Shown here: positions 9,271 to 17,417 of the stretch, piece by piece
Layout: each line of letters starts with the position of its first letter
How positions within the stretch are numbered: the first letter of the stretch is position 1
Assembly: GCF_002742335.1 (NCBI RefSeq)
Contig: NZ_MDGR01000007.1
Location: 62,001 to 126,000, forward strand
From: Reichenbachiella sp. 5M10
GTDB taxonomy: Bacteria > Bacteroidota > Bacteroidia > Cytophagales > Cyclobacteriaceae
Direction of reading: 5' to 3'
DNA length: 64,000 bases
Position numbers and translations under genes: made by a program
Notes under the pieces: generated by a model
The model's input: only the letters and a program-made list of their open reading frames with translations
The model's database searches: none
What the model was told of the DNA's origin: nothing

Positions 9271-9353
9271 GGATTGAAGATAAGCATAGTGCGTCCATAT
9301 GACCAAATTTTGTGCTTTACTAAAATATAAAATGCACATACTTAAATGCTTTT

Positions 9354-9384
9354 TTTGTCTTGAATAGTCCATCAGTTACTTTTG
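9354..9384 (+). promoter_or_regulatory. Promoter of nadAB
   Basis: TTTG (9354-9357), 19 bp, then TACTTTTG (9377-9384), matching the Bacteroidota sigma-ABfr consensus TTTG-N19/20-TAnnTTTG at all fixed positions. Predicted transcription start is about 9389-9391, giving a leader of about 40 nt to the nadA ATG at 9430. Confidence 0.7.
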
Positions 9385-9429
9385 CGCTTGCGTAGTATAG
9401 AGCATGTGGCTTTATCAACAGACAGAATT

Positions 9430-10389
9430 ATGGAGCATGTGATGGATACCCCCAAGACGAGAAGAGAATATATGGATGAGATTCTTCGCCTGAAGAAGGA
9501 GAAGAACGCTGTGTTGCTTGCGCATTATTATCAGGAGGCAGATATTCAAGATTTGGCGGATTATGTTGGGGACAGTTTAGGTTTGTCTCGTAAGGCAGCT
9601 GAGACAGATGCAGACATCATTGTATTTGCGGGAGTGCATTTCATGGCAGAGACTGCCAAAATCATCAACCCAGACAAGAAGGTGATCTTACCAGATGTCA
9701 ATGCCGGGTGCTCGTTGGCGGATTCGGCTCAGCCGGGCCCGTTCAAGGAGTTTGTCGACGCACATCCAGATCATATCGTGGTGACTTATATCAATTGTAC
9801 GGCTGAGATCAAGGCAATGAGTGATATCATATGTACCTCTTCCAACGCGGTAGATATTATCAATTCTCTTCCAAAGGACCAAAAGATTATCTGTGCGCCT
9901 GACCGCAATTTAGGAGAATATTTGATCCACCAGACAGGACGAGATTTGTTGTTGTGGGATGGAGCTTGTATGGTGCATGAGGCTTTTGCCATGGACAAGA
10001 TATTGGATTTGCACAAGGAGCACCCCAAGGCAAAATTTATTGCACATCCTGAGTCTACACAAAACATATTGAGGATTTCGGCATTTGTAGGGTCTACCGA
10101 AAAGCTCCTTTCGTTTGTTCAAGAGGATGATTCAGAAGAATTTATCATTGCGACAGAGGCGGGGATTTTGCATGAAATGCAAAAAAGAGTGCCGCATAAG
10201 AAATTGATCCCGGCACCAGCCAAGGATGACAATACCTGTGCTTGTAGTGAATGTCATTACATGAAAATGAATACTTTGGAGAAACTGTATGCTTGTCTCA
10301 AGAATGAATCTCCAGAAATAGACGTGCCCGAAGACATCAGAAAGAAAGCGCTTGTCCCACTAGAGCGTATGCTTGAATTGTCTAAATAA
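9430..10389 (+). CDS. nadA: Quinolinate synthase NadA
   Basis: 4Fe-4S enzyme that condenses iminoaspartate with dihydroxyacetone phosphate to quinolinate in de novo NAD synthesis. The three cluster cysteines expected for the family are visible: Cys94 in NAGCSLAD, Cys180 in [10 protein letters not shown] and Cys275 in [12 protein letters not shown]. Other family motifs are LAHYYQ near residue 37 and PDRNLG. I use ATG 9430 (319 residues); ATG 9442 is also possible, and the upstream TTG at 9382 overlaps the predicted -7 box and is unlikely. nadB begins five bases after the stop, so the pair forms an operon making quinolinate from aspartate. Confidence 0.96.
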   Translation: MEHVMDTPKTRREYMDEILRLKKEKNAVLLAHYYQEADIQDLADYVGDSLGLSRKAAETDADIIVFAGVHFMAETAKIINPDKKVILPDVNAGCSLADSAQPGPFKEFVDAHPDHIVVTYINCTAEIKAMSDIICTSSNAVDIINSLPKDQKIICAPDRNLGEYLIHQTGRDLLLWDGACMVHEAFAMDKILDLHKEHPKAKFIAHPESTQNILRISAFVGSTEKLLSFVQEDDSEEFIIATEAGILHEMQKRVPHKKLIPAPAKDDNTCACSECHYMKMNTLEKLYACLKNESPEIDVPEDIRKKALVPLERMLELSK

Positions 10390-10394
10390 ATTTC

Positions 10395-11951
10395 ATGCAA
10401 CAATACGATTATTTGGTAATAGGGTCCGGGATCGCTGGATTGACGTACGCCCTAAAAGTGGCCACAGAATGCCCTGATAAAAAATTGGCGATTGCGACCA
10501 AATCCTATGAAGACGAGTCCAATACTCGTTATGCCCAAGGAGGAATGGCGGTTGTGCTCGACAAGGTGCAGGACTCCTATCAGCAGCATATCGAGGATAC
10601 CTTGCGAGCGGGAGACGGATTGTGTGACGAGGAGGTGGTAGAGTTTGTCGTCAAGGAAGCTCCTGCACGTCTCAAGGAATTGATCGCTTGGGGAACGAAA
10701 TTTGATGAGGTCAAGCAGGGAAAATATGACTTGGGCAAAGAAGGAGGGCATACAGCCAATCGAATCGTGCATCACAAGGATATCACTGGGTTTGAAATCC
10801 AACGGGCCCTGTTGGAGCGTATCCATGAATGTCCCAATATCGATGTGCTGACGCATCACTTTGCAGTAGACTTGATTACTGAGCATCACTTGGATGTGGA
10901 AGTGACCAATAAGTCGAGAAATTGTTTTGGGGCATACGTACTCAACGAGGAGACGAGGCAGATAGAAACGTATCTGGCCAAGATCACCATGCTAGCAAGC
11001 GGGGGAATCGGCCATGTATACCGAAATACAACCAACCCAAAGATCGCTACGGGAGACGGGATAGCGATGGCTTATCGCGCCAAAGCGCAGGTCAAACACA
11101 TGGAGTTTGTACAGTTTCATCCCACGGCATTGTATGAGCTCGATCGTGAAGGACAGACTTTCTTGATCTCTGAAGCTGTGCGGGGGTTTGGTGCGGTACT
11201 GAGGGACAAGCAAGGGGATTCCTTCATGGAGAAATACGACGAGCGCGGTGCTTTGGCGTCTCGAGATATAGTGTCTCGAGCGATCGATACCGAACTGAAG
11301 CGTAGTGGAGATGAGTACGTCTATTTGGATTGTACACATCTGAATATGGAGGAGTTTGAAAAGCACTTTCCTACCATCACCAACAAATGTAAGGCGGTAG
11401 GGATTGATCCGGCCAAGGACTTGATACCTGTAGTGCCTGCAGCGCATTATTTGTGTGGAGGGGTAGAAGTAGATCACTATGGCCAGTCTTGTGTGGGCAA
11501 TCTGTTTGTGTGTGGTGAGGCATCTTGTACCGGATTACATGGTGCCAATCGTTTGGCGTCCAATTCTCTCCTTGAGGCGATCGTATATGCACATAGGAGT
11601 TTTGTCAAATCGATGGAAGTTTTTGATACAATTGGAGACTTGCCTATTCCACCTGAGTGGAGTGAAAAAGGGACCACACACCCCAAAGAGCTGATTTTGA
11701 TTACGCACAACCGAAAGGAAGTACAGTCTATCATGTCCAATTATGTCGGGATTATTCGTTCGTCGGAGCGTCTCAATCGTGCCCATAAACGCCTGCGATT
11801 GATTCACGAGGAGACCGAAGAACTCTACCGTAAGACGAAGGTGTCCCCTCAATTGTCGGAGTTGAGAAGCTTGGTTACGATAGCGTATTTGATCATCGAG
11901 CAATCTCTCAAAAGAGATGAAAACCGTGGGGGGTTTTATCGTACAGATTAA
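10395..11951 (+). CDS. nadB: L-aspartate oxidase NadB
   Basis: FAD enzyme that oxidises L-aspartate to iminoaspartate, the substrate of NadA. The Rossmann FAD motif VIGSGIAGLTYAL begins at about residue 6. TRYAQGGMAVV (near 44), the GGIGHVYRNTTNP segment and the HPTALY/FLISEAVRGFGAVL region are those of the succinate dehydrogenase/L-aspartate oxidase flavoprotein family. The 518 residues match NadB rather than the larger succinate dehydrogenase subunit, and the nadA neighbour settles it. No terminator is obvious in the 107 bp that follow. Confidence 0.96.
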   Translation: MQQYDYLVIGSGIAGLTYALKVATECPDKKLAIATKSYEDESNTRYAQGGMAVVLDKVQDSYQQHIEDTLRAGDGLCDEEVVEFVVKEAPARLKELIAWGTKFDEVKQGKYDLGKEGGHTANRIVHHKDITGFEIQRALLERIHECPNIDVLTHHFAVDLITEHHLDVEVTNKSRNCFGAYVLNEETRQIETYLAKITMLASGGIGHVYRNTTNPKIATGDGIAMAYRAKAQVKHMEFVQFHPTALYELDREGQTFLISEAVRGFGAVLRDKQGDSFMEKYDERGALASRDIVSRAIDTELKRSGDEYVYLDCTHLNMEEFEKHFPTITNKCKAVGIDPAKDLIPVVPAAHYLCGGVEVDHYGQSCVGNLFVCGEASCTGLHGANRLASNSLLEAIVYAHRSFVKSMEVFDTIGDLPIPPEWSEKGTTHPKELILITHNRKEVQSIMSNYVGIIRSSERLNRAHKRLRLIHEETEELYRKTKVSPQLSELRSLVTIAYLIIEQSLKRDENRGGFYRTD

Positions 11952-12058
11952 TGTTTTCTAGGAAAAATAGCTTCAGGATCCAATTTATGATGGATTACCT
12001 TGCAGGATAGCCGAAAGTGAAGTTAACTTAATCATTAATTCACCTAAACTACCTAAGC

Positions 12059-12430
12059 ATGAGTGTAGAAGTTATTTCCTACAAGGATATAAGTATCGTA
12101 TATACGGACCTATCCAACAAGACGATAGAGGAGGGGACTCAGACGTTGCAACAAGCCGTTGAAGTAGTCAGTCAATTCCCTTTGGGCTCAGTGTACTCTC
12201 TGCTCAATGTGGAGGGTATCCGCTTCAATAGTCAGTACCTAGACGAAATCAAGAAAGTGGGAAAGCTGAATGCCCCGTATGTAAAAGGTACTGCGGCAGT
12301 AGGGCTGACTTCTATGACCAAATTGATTGGTCGTGCGATTATCAAGTTTACTGGACGAAAGGCTGAGCTATGCGAAACCATCGATGATGCCAAAGAATGG
12401 CTTTATCAAGTCAGCCAAGGAGTAAAGTGA
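12059..12430 (+). CDS. Small STAS/SpoIIAA-like protein
   Basis: A 123-residue soluble protein without signal peptide. The alternation of strands and helices, and the phrases ISIVYTDLSN, VYSLLNVEGIRFNSQ and KGTAAVGLTSMTKLIGRAI, resemble the SpoIIAA-like/STAS fold found in small standalone Bacteroidota proteins. The assignment rests on overall pattern, not on a diagnostic motif. It ends six bases before the convergent HTTM gene. A second protein of similar size and probable fold is encoded at 15677. Function unknown; anti-anti-sigma or lipid-binding roles are possible for the fold. Confidence 0.55.
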   Translation: MSVEVISYKDISIVYTDLSNKTIEEGTQTLQQAVEVVSQFPLGSVYSLLNVEGIRFNSQYLDEIKKVGKLNAPYVKGTAAVGLTSMTKLIGRAIIKFTGRKAELCETIDDAKEWLYQVSQGVK

Positions 12431-12436
12431 AGCTAT

Positions 12437-14365
12437 CTAAGGGAAGTCAAAATGTACAGTGTTGAGAAGGCTACCATGGTTGGGGTTGTCTTTGTCTCCA
12501 ATGAAATCCCATTCCCATTGCTCTACTTTCATTCCTATTATTTTCTCTTCTTCTGAGACGCGTTCGTTCCAGCGGTCGGTACACGATCGAAGGAATTTTT
12601 CGCAGCGGACTTTCTTTTTGTCGTCAAAAGCCATTTTGATTACGCGGCGGTAGCGGCCATCGGACATCGCTCCGATACTCTTTTCTATCGGGGCACGCTG
12701 TTGCTCTCCCGAAGCAAACTCAGCATAGACCAGTTCATACTGCACGACGTTGTCTCGGACTCTAGAAAACATCTGCATAGCGGTCAAGGGGTAGACTTCT
12801 AGCTTGAACGCCCAGCTTACGCCAAGGATTGTGAGTATCACTAGGCATAGTTTGGGAGTGGTCGCCCATGATGTCGTTGGTTGTAAAGCCTGCGTGTTGG
12901 GGATGTTGTGGTATTTTTGGGATAGGTATTGGACCAGTGATGCGTGTATGGACGGGAACTTAGAGCCCAAATACAATATGGGGACAAAAACCCAAAGAGC
13001 GGGTAGTACATGCGCGATGGAGAGTACAGCCGAGATACCGGTATGTTTCTGTCCACGATAATCTGATTTTGGAAGGCTGTCTGAGGTGCGTAGCGTTTTG
13101 ACAAAAGATACTCGGTCAAAAATATCCATACTGGTCAATACTAGAACTGTTCTTCGCCAAAAGTCGCTGGAAGCGTCATACCCAAACTGCAAGCGGTCGT
13201 ACTTGGCATTGAGACGTGTACTGATGGCTTGTCGAAATTTGGTAAAATCCCAAAACACCAGTTGAAGCAGTATCAAGTCATAGAATAGGATATTTTGCAA
13301 AAACAATATCCCCACATGCATCAAGAACATGGTAGCGGGTAAAATAATCCGCGCTCGTTTGGAGAATAAAACCGATCCGTATAGGATCTCTCCTAGGATC
13401 GCAGATAGCGCCATGACCTCTATGATGTAGTCTGGTGCGTTGACAAAGAAAAGTGCCCATTCGAAATCAAACTCCATCGGACGCAAAGTACTATAAAACA
13501 TGATGTGTTTGAAATTGACAGCATCCCACCAGAGAAGACCGCCGTTTCGAACCTTGCTAAGTCCAGCTCCTACATATGGAATCGCAATGACCATCCAGAT
13601 GGCATAACGTGACCATGCATACCGCGTACTGGCCGTGGTATCTGAGGCTGATCCACTTCTCCAGATTTTAATAAAATTGTCAACAGACCATCCGTCAGCT
13701 GCAGGTGATAGCGAGAGGACAATCAAGGTGAAAAGCGGAATCAGTCCTGTGTGGTAAAACCAAGAATATTGGCGAAACAATCCTGCAAAAATGAGATACC
13801 CGAGGGCTGCAAACGGTAATACTTTTTTGGTGTGCAATCCTATCATTCCTAGAAACAAAAGAACCGCTGTTGTCATTTGAAAGAGTAGCAACAAAACGGG
13901 GTTTTCGAGAAAAGCACCGAAACCAGGGATCAACATAAACAGGTTCATGATCCCAATGGGTTTGCTCATCTCTCTAGGAATATATGCTGTGCTCGGCAGA
14001 TCTTCCCATAGGACATTGAGGAGGAGTATGAGACAAATCAACATTCGGATCGCACCTAGTGCTTGCGGAGTAGTTTTGCCCAAGACTTTTGCTTCGAACG
14101 AGTCGGATCGTAGGTAAAAGCCAAGGCCAACAATCAGCGCAAAGGCGAGCGAACTGGCCATAGCAATGTCGAACCATTGGTCATGTACGTACGCAAGTGT
14201 AGCCACGGGATATTTGGCCAATAGGTCTGCGACAAATGCGGGCGTTGCTTCTAGATACAGGTAGTCTATGAGTATGGGGGCCAATACAAATACAAAGAGA
14301 AACCAGCTCAACAGGAATGTGAGCTGCCGGAGAGGTAGTTTGCTTGAAGGAATGCGAAACGTCAT
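12437..14365 (-). CDS. HTTM-domain membrane protein (vitamin K-dependent carboxylase-like)
   Basis: A 642-residue polytopic inner-membrane protein with about ten or more hydrophobic segments between residues 15 and 500. Features typical of the HTTM (horizontally transferred transmembrane) family are RMLICLILLLNVLW near 110, QYSWFYHTGLIPLFTLIVLSLSPAADGWSVD near 205-235, and GGLLWWDAVNFKHIM, the family's post-helix segment. The final roughly 140 residues are soluble and rich in charge. The family includes the gamma-carboxylase but bacterial members are mostly uncharacterised, so no reaction is assigned. A TAnnTTTG box lies just upstream (14398-14405). Confidence 0.7.
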   Translation of the reverse strand: MTFRIPSSKLPLRQLTFLLSWFLFVFVLAPILIDYLYLEATPAFVADLLAKYPVATLAYVHDQWFDIAMASSLAFALIVGLGFYLRSDSFEAKVLGKTTPQALGAIRMLICLILLLNVLWEDLPSTAYIPREMSKPIGIMNLFMLIPGFGAFLENPVLLLLFQMTTAVLLFLGMIGLHTKKVLPFAALGYLIFAGLFRQYSWFYHTGLIPLFTLIVLSLSPAADGWSVDNFIKIWRSGSASDTTASTRYAWSRYAIWMVIAIPYVGAGLSKVRNGGLLWWDAVNFKHIMFYSTLRPMEFDFEWALFFVNAPDYIIEVMALSAILGEILYGSVLFSKRARIILPATMFLMHVGILFLQNILFYDLILLQLVFWDFTKFRQAISTRLNAKYDRLQFGYDASSDFWRRTVLVLTSMDIFDRVSFVKTLRTSDSLPKSDYRGQKHTGISAVLSIAHVLPALWVFVPILYLGSKFPSIHASLVQYLSQKYHNIPNTQALQPTTSWATTPKLCLVILTILGVSWAFKLEVYPLTAMQMFSRVRDNVVQYELVYAEFASGEQQRAPIEKSIGAMSDGRYRRVIKMAFDDKKKVRCEKFLRSCTDRWNERVSEEEKIIGMKVEQWEWDFIGDKDNPNHGSLLNTVHFDFP

Positions 14366-14397
14366 TGCGGTCGGGAATTATAGTTGGATCGTGGAGG

Positions 14398-14405
14398 CAA
14401 AAGTA
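14398..14405 (-). promoter_or_regulatory. -7 box upstream of the HTTM gene
   Basis: Read on the minus strand this is TACTTTTG, a full match to TAnnTTTG, placed about 33 bp before the HTTM ATG. No TTTG is found at the -33 spacing, so confidence is limited. Confidence 0.35.
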
Positions 14406-14477
14406 AATATTGTAAGCCGTAGTATATCCATAAGTGATTGAAATGATTATGTTCAAGATACGTTACGTATACTTTAT

Positions 14478-15497
14478 TCATTTGGTCGAGAATAAATTGA
14501 CATTTAATTCTCGACTGATCGCGGTGATGGCTTTGACCGCTCTGACACTATTGCCAGATACATCGAGACGAGGAGAGAATGCCGCGATGCTGAATTGCCC
14601 GGGTACGATGGCGATGACTCCTCCACCTACACCACTTTTGCCAGGTAGGCCGACGTGGTAGAGCCAGAGGCCAGATTCTTCGTAAAGGCCAGCGGTAGTC
14701 ATGATTGCCAAAACATAGGGGATAAGCTCGGGGGAGATTATTTCTTGGTGGGTGATAGGGTTGGTGCCGCCATTGGCCAAGGTAGCACTCATGATAGAGA
14801 GGTCATAGACGTTGACACTGAGGGCACATTGTCGGGTGTAGAGGTCTACTGTTTCTTTGGGGTCACTGTAGATTCGCCCGTACGATTCGAGCAATTGGGC
14901 GATGGCTTGATTGTGCTGATTGTTGGCTGCTTCTGATTCATATACTTCTTGATCGATATTTAGTTTTCTTGCGGCGAACTGGTCAAAGACAGCAGTGATT
15001 TTGTCCCATTTGTCCTCCATGCTCTTGCCAGAGATGAGGCTAGTGGTGGCTAGGGCTCCCGCATTGACGCAGCTGTTTGAGGGGCGGTCTGGCATGTCCT
15101 CGATAGCTGTGACAGAATTGAAAGGGCGGCCAGTGGCACTCACGCCGATCGTGTCAGCGATGGCTTGGTACCCTAGTTCCTGCATGGCCATCGAGAGGGT
15201 GAAGACCTTGCTGATCGACTGAATGGAGAATAGAGCCTCGACGTCTCCAATGCTGTAGGTTTGACCCTCTACCGTACAGATGGATATCCCAAAGAGCTCT
15301 GAAGGGACTCGGGATAGTTCGGGGATGTAGTCTGCATTGGCGCCTTCTTGGAGGTCTTTGTATTCCATATAGGCAGACCGTATGGCATGGGTGAATTGCT
15401 GTTTGGAAGGATGAACCTGCGAATAGGTAGGGGTGATGAGTATACAAAGTAGGCAAGCACAAAGACATTTGCTCAGAAGGTCACGTGTAGGGTACAT
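14478..15497 (-). CDS. glsA: Exported glutaminase
   Basis: Hydrolyses L-glutamine to glutamate and ammonia; serine-type enzyme of the beta-lactamase-like glutaminase family. Family motifs are continuous: ADYIPELSRV, SIQSISKVFTLSMAM (S-x-x-K nucleophile motif), SCVNAGALATTSLI, YTRQCALSVN and GLPGKSGVGGGVIAIVPGQ. It carries an N-terminal extension with a hydrophobic core and a cleavage-like site (LCILITPTYSQ), so the enzyme is probably periplasmic. Most characterised bacterial homologues are cytoplasmic, which makes this unusual. The 3' end contains a 9-bp inverted repeat (14485-14493 with 14507-14515) that could fold in the mRNA. Confidence 0.92.
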   Translation of the reverse strand: MYPTRDLLSKCLCACLLCILITPTYSQVHPSKQQFTHAIRSAYMEYKDLQEGANADYIPELSRVPSELFGISICTVEGQTYSIGDVEALFSIQSISKVFTLSMAMQELGYQAIADTIGVSATGRPFNSVTAIEDMPDRPSNSCVNAGALATTSLISGKSMEDKWDKITAVFDQFAARKLNIDQEVYESEAANNQHNQAIAQLLESYGRIYSDPKETVDLYTRQCALSVNVYDLSIMSATLANGGTNPITHQEIISPELIPYVLAIMTTAGLYEESGLWLYHVGLPGKSGVGGGVIAIVPGQFSIAAFSPRLDVSGNSVRAVKAITAISRELNVNLFSTK

Positions 15498-15620
15498 AGG
15501 TGGATAGCTTAGTATGGTGGATAGAAGTTAAGAGGATTCTTTGATAGTTGCCATGAAAATTTGTGAAAATAGAAAAATGGGGAGGGGTTCTTTTAATTGT
15601 TGTGTTTTTGTGTATCCCGT

Positions 15621-15653
15621 TTTGAAATGATTCGTACGGAATGGATATATTTA
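15621..15653 (+). promoter_or_regulatory. Putative promoter of the small STAS-like gene
   Basis: TTTG (15621-15624), 21 bp, TATATTTA (15646-15653): the -33 and -7 elements of the Bacteroidota promoter with one mismatch in the -7 box. Predicted start of transcription is about 17-20 bp before the ATG at 15677. Confidence 0.5.
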
Positions 15654-15676
15654 AGTAGATCAAAACTCACCGCACA

Positions 15677-16030
15677 ATGTACGAAATAGCCGCAGATGTA
15701 GACCGCAACATCCTTCTCTTGAGACTGGAGGGTTTTCTGACGGATGATGAGATAGCTGCAGGGGTGACGCTTGTAATGTCAGAGGTCAAGAAATTGAAGA
15801 GTGGGTTTGTCGTAATCAATGACATCTCAAAGTTGAAACCTGCCTCGCCACAAGGGACTGAGGACATCAAAAAGGCGCAGAAGTATGTGATTGATCTAGG
15901 TGCCTCCAAGATCATACGGGTGACAGAAAATCCAATATCCAAAATGCAGTTTAACCGAACGGGAGTAGCCGCTGGATACGAAGCAATGGAGGTCGAGACC
16001 TTGGAGGCGGCATATGCATTGATAGGATAG
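15677..16030 (+). CDS. Small STAS/SpoIIAA-like protein
   Basis: A 117-residue cytoplasmic protein (MYEIAADVDRNILLLRLEGFL) with a beta-alpha pattern. The central phrase SGFVVINDISKLKPAS and the AYALIG end are common in short SpoIIAA-like proteins of Bacteroidota. No catalytic motif is evident. It is transcribed alone, or with the acyltransferase gene that starts 101 bp later. Similar in size and likely fold to the product of 12059-12430 but only weakly alike in sequence. Function not known. Confidence 0.55.
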   Translation: MYEIAADVDRNILLLRLEGFLTDDEIAAGVTLVMSEVKKLKSGFVVINDISKLKPASPQGTEDIKKAQKYVIDLGASKIIRVTENPISKMQFNRTGVAAGYEAMEVETLEAAYALIG

Positions 16031-16131
16031 TTGCCATTGAGCGGAGAAATTGTGCGGTTTGGCGATTACATTTTTATGAGATCGTTGAAGGTTTGATCTT
16101 GTACTATAGACAACAAATACGCTTCCTAAAG

Positions 16132-17241
16132 ATGACAAAAAGCACTAGATATTTAGCCCTTGATGTGTTCAGAGGAGCTACGGTATGTTTGATGATCGTG
16201 GTGAATAGTCCAGGTGAATGGGGAGTACAGTACGGTCCTTTGCAGCATGCAGCGTGGCATGGGTTTACCTTGACCGATTTGGTTTTTCCATCTTTTCTTT
16301 TTGCCGTAGGCAATGCCATGGCCTTTGTCATGGAGCGATTTGCTGAGCAAAGTGACCGTGTTTTTTGGAAGAAAATAATCAAGAGAACTTTCTTGATTTT
16401 TATGATTGGTTTTTTGTTGTCTTGGTTTCCTTTCTTCGATTTTCAGACGGGTGAGTTTAGGTCATTGGCCACTACGCGGATTCCTGGGGTATTGCAGCGG
16501 ATTGCGTTTTGCTATGCTATTGCATCGATACTTGGACACTACTGTACGCGAGTGCAGCTGGCTGTGACGAGCGTGGGTTTGTTGTTGGGGTATTGGGTTG
16601 TGGTATATTCCCTGGGCACAGGAGATCCATACAGCTTGACGGGTTTTGTTGGCAATACCATCGACCGTTACCTTTTGGGTGACTCGCACCTTTACACAGG
16701 CGAAGGCCGTCCTTTCGATCCTGAGGGTGTTCTCAGCACGATACCTGCGGTAGTCAATGTGATTTTGGGGTATTTTACGGGGATCTATATTCGAGCCCGA
16801 GGCAATACTTATGAGGCCATCGCCAAATTAATGATCGCAGGAGCTGTCTTGGTTCTGTCAGGATTTTGGTGGGATTTGTTTTTCCCTTTCAATAAGAAAA
16901 TATGGTCAAGCTCTTTCGTGCTTTTGACCGCTGGGCTTGATATGATGGTTTTGGCTGTATTGGTCTTTGTGATTGAGATCAAAAATTTTCGAAGGTGGAC
17001 TTATTTTTTTGAAGTGTTTGGCCGCAATCCCTTGATCATCTATGCTTTGTCTGGAGTGTTGATCACTGTGTTTTATTTGGTGAAGATCGACGGGCAGAGT
17101 GTGTTGGGGTTTGTGTACGGTTTTTTTCTCCATTTTATGAGCCCAGCGCATGCTTCCTTTGTGTTTGCAGTGGTTTTCATGTTGGTCAATTGGAGCGTGG
17201 GGTATCTGATGGACCGGAAGAAAATCTATATCAAGGTGTAG
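16132..17241 (+). CDS. NagX/HGSNAT-like membrane acyltransferase (DUF5009 type)
   Basis: Polytopic inner-membrane protein related to heparan-alpha-glucosaminide N-acetyltransferase and bacterial NagX. The N-terminal signature RYLALDVFRGATVCLMIVVN is followed by HAAWHGFTLTDLVFPSFLFAVGNAM (conserved histidines) and about ten hydrophobic helices; the length of 369 residues is normal. I start at ATG 16132 because the 13 upstream residues of the open frame are poor in family features. NagX genes often sit in GlcNAc/chitin loci, but here the chitin genes are 30 kb away and the neighbour is the starch locus. The likely substrate is an amino sugar; this is inference. Confidence 0.8.
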   Translation: MTKSTRYLALDVFRGATVCLMIVVNSPGEWGVQYGPLQHAAWHGFTLTDLVFPSFLFAVGNAMAFVMERFAEQSDRVFWKKIIKRTFLIFMIGFLLSWFPFFDFQTGEFRSLATTRIPGVLQRIAFCYAIASILGHYCTRVQLAVTSVGLLLGYWVVVYSLGTGDPYSLTGFVGNTIDRYLLGDSHLYTGEGRPFDPEGVLSTIPAVVNVILGYFTGIYIRARGNTYEAIAKLMIAGAVLVLSGFWWDLFFPFNKKIWSSSFVLLTAGLDMMVLAVLVFVIEIKNFRRWTYFFEVFGRNPLIIYALSGVLITVFYLVKIDGQSVLGFVYGFFLHFMSPAHASFVFAVVFMLVNWSVGYLMDRKKIYIKV

Positions 17242-17417
17242 GGCAGAGATGATCTTTTACTAGGGGCTGAATGATCACGAAGGTCTTTGGGTTTTTTGCT
17301 GTTGGAATTGTAGTGGGTGCCGTGATGAGCCCTGATGTCTAGTCCTTCTATTCATGATTGGAGCTGTTATTTTATTACGTATTATTTTATGTATAAATTG
17401 GCGGCACAATTGAGAAT

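Noticed and set aside
14485-14515. Intrinsic terminator of the glutaminase gene
   Set aside because: The 9-bp inverted repeat lies inside the coding end, is AT-rich and has no T run on the minus strand; mentioned only as a possible fold.
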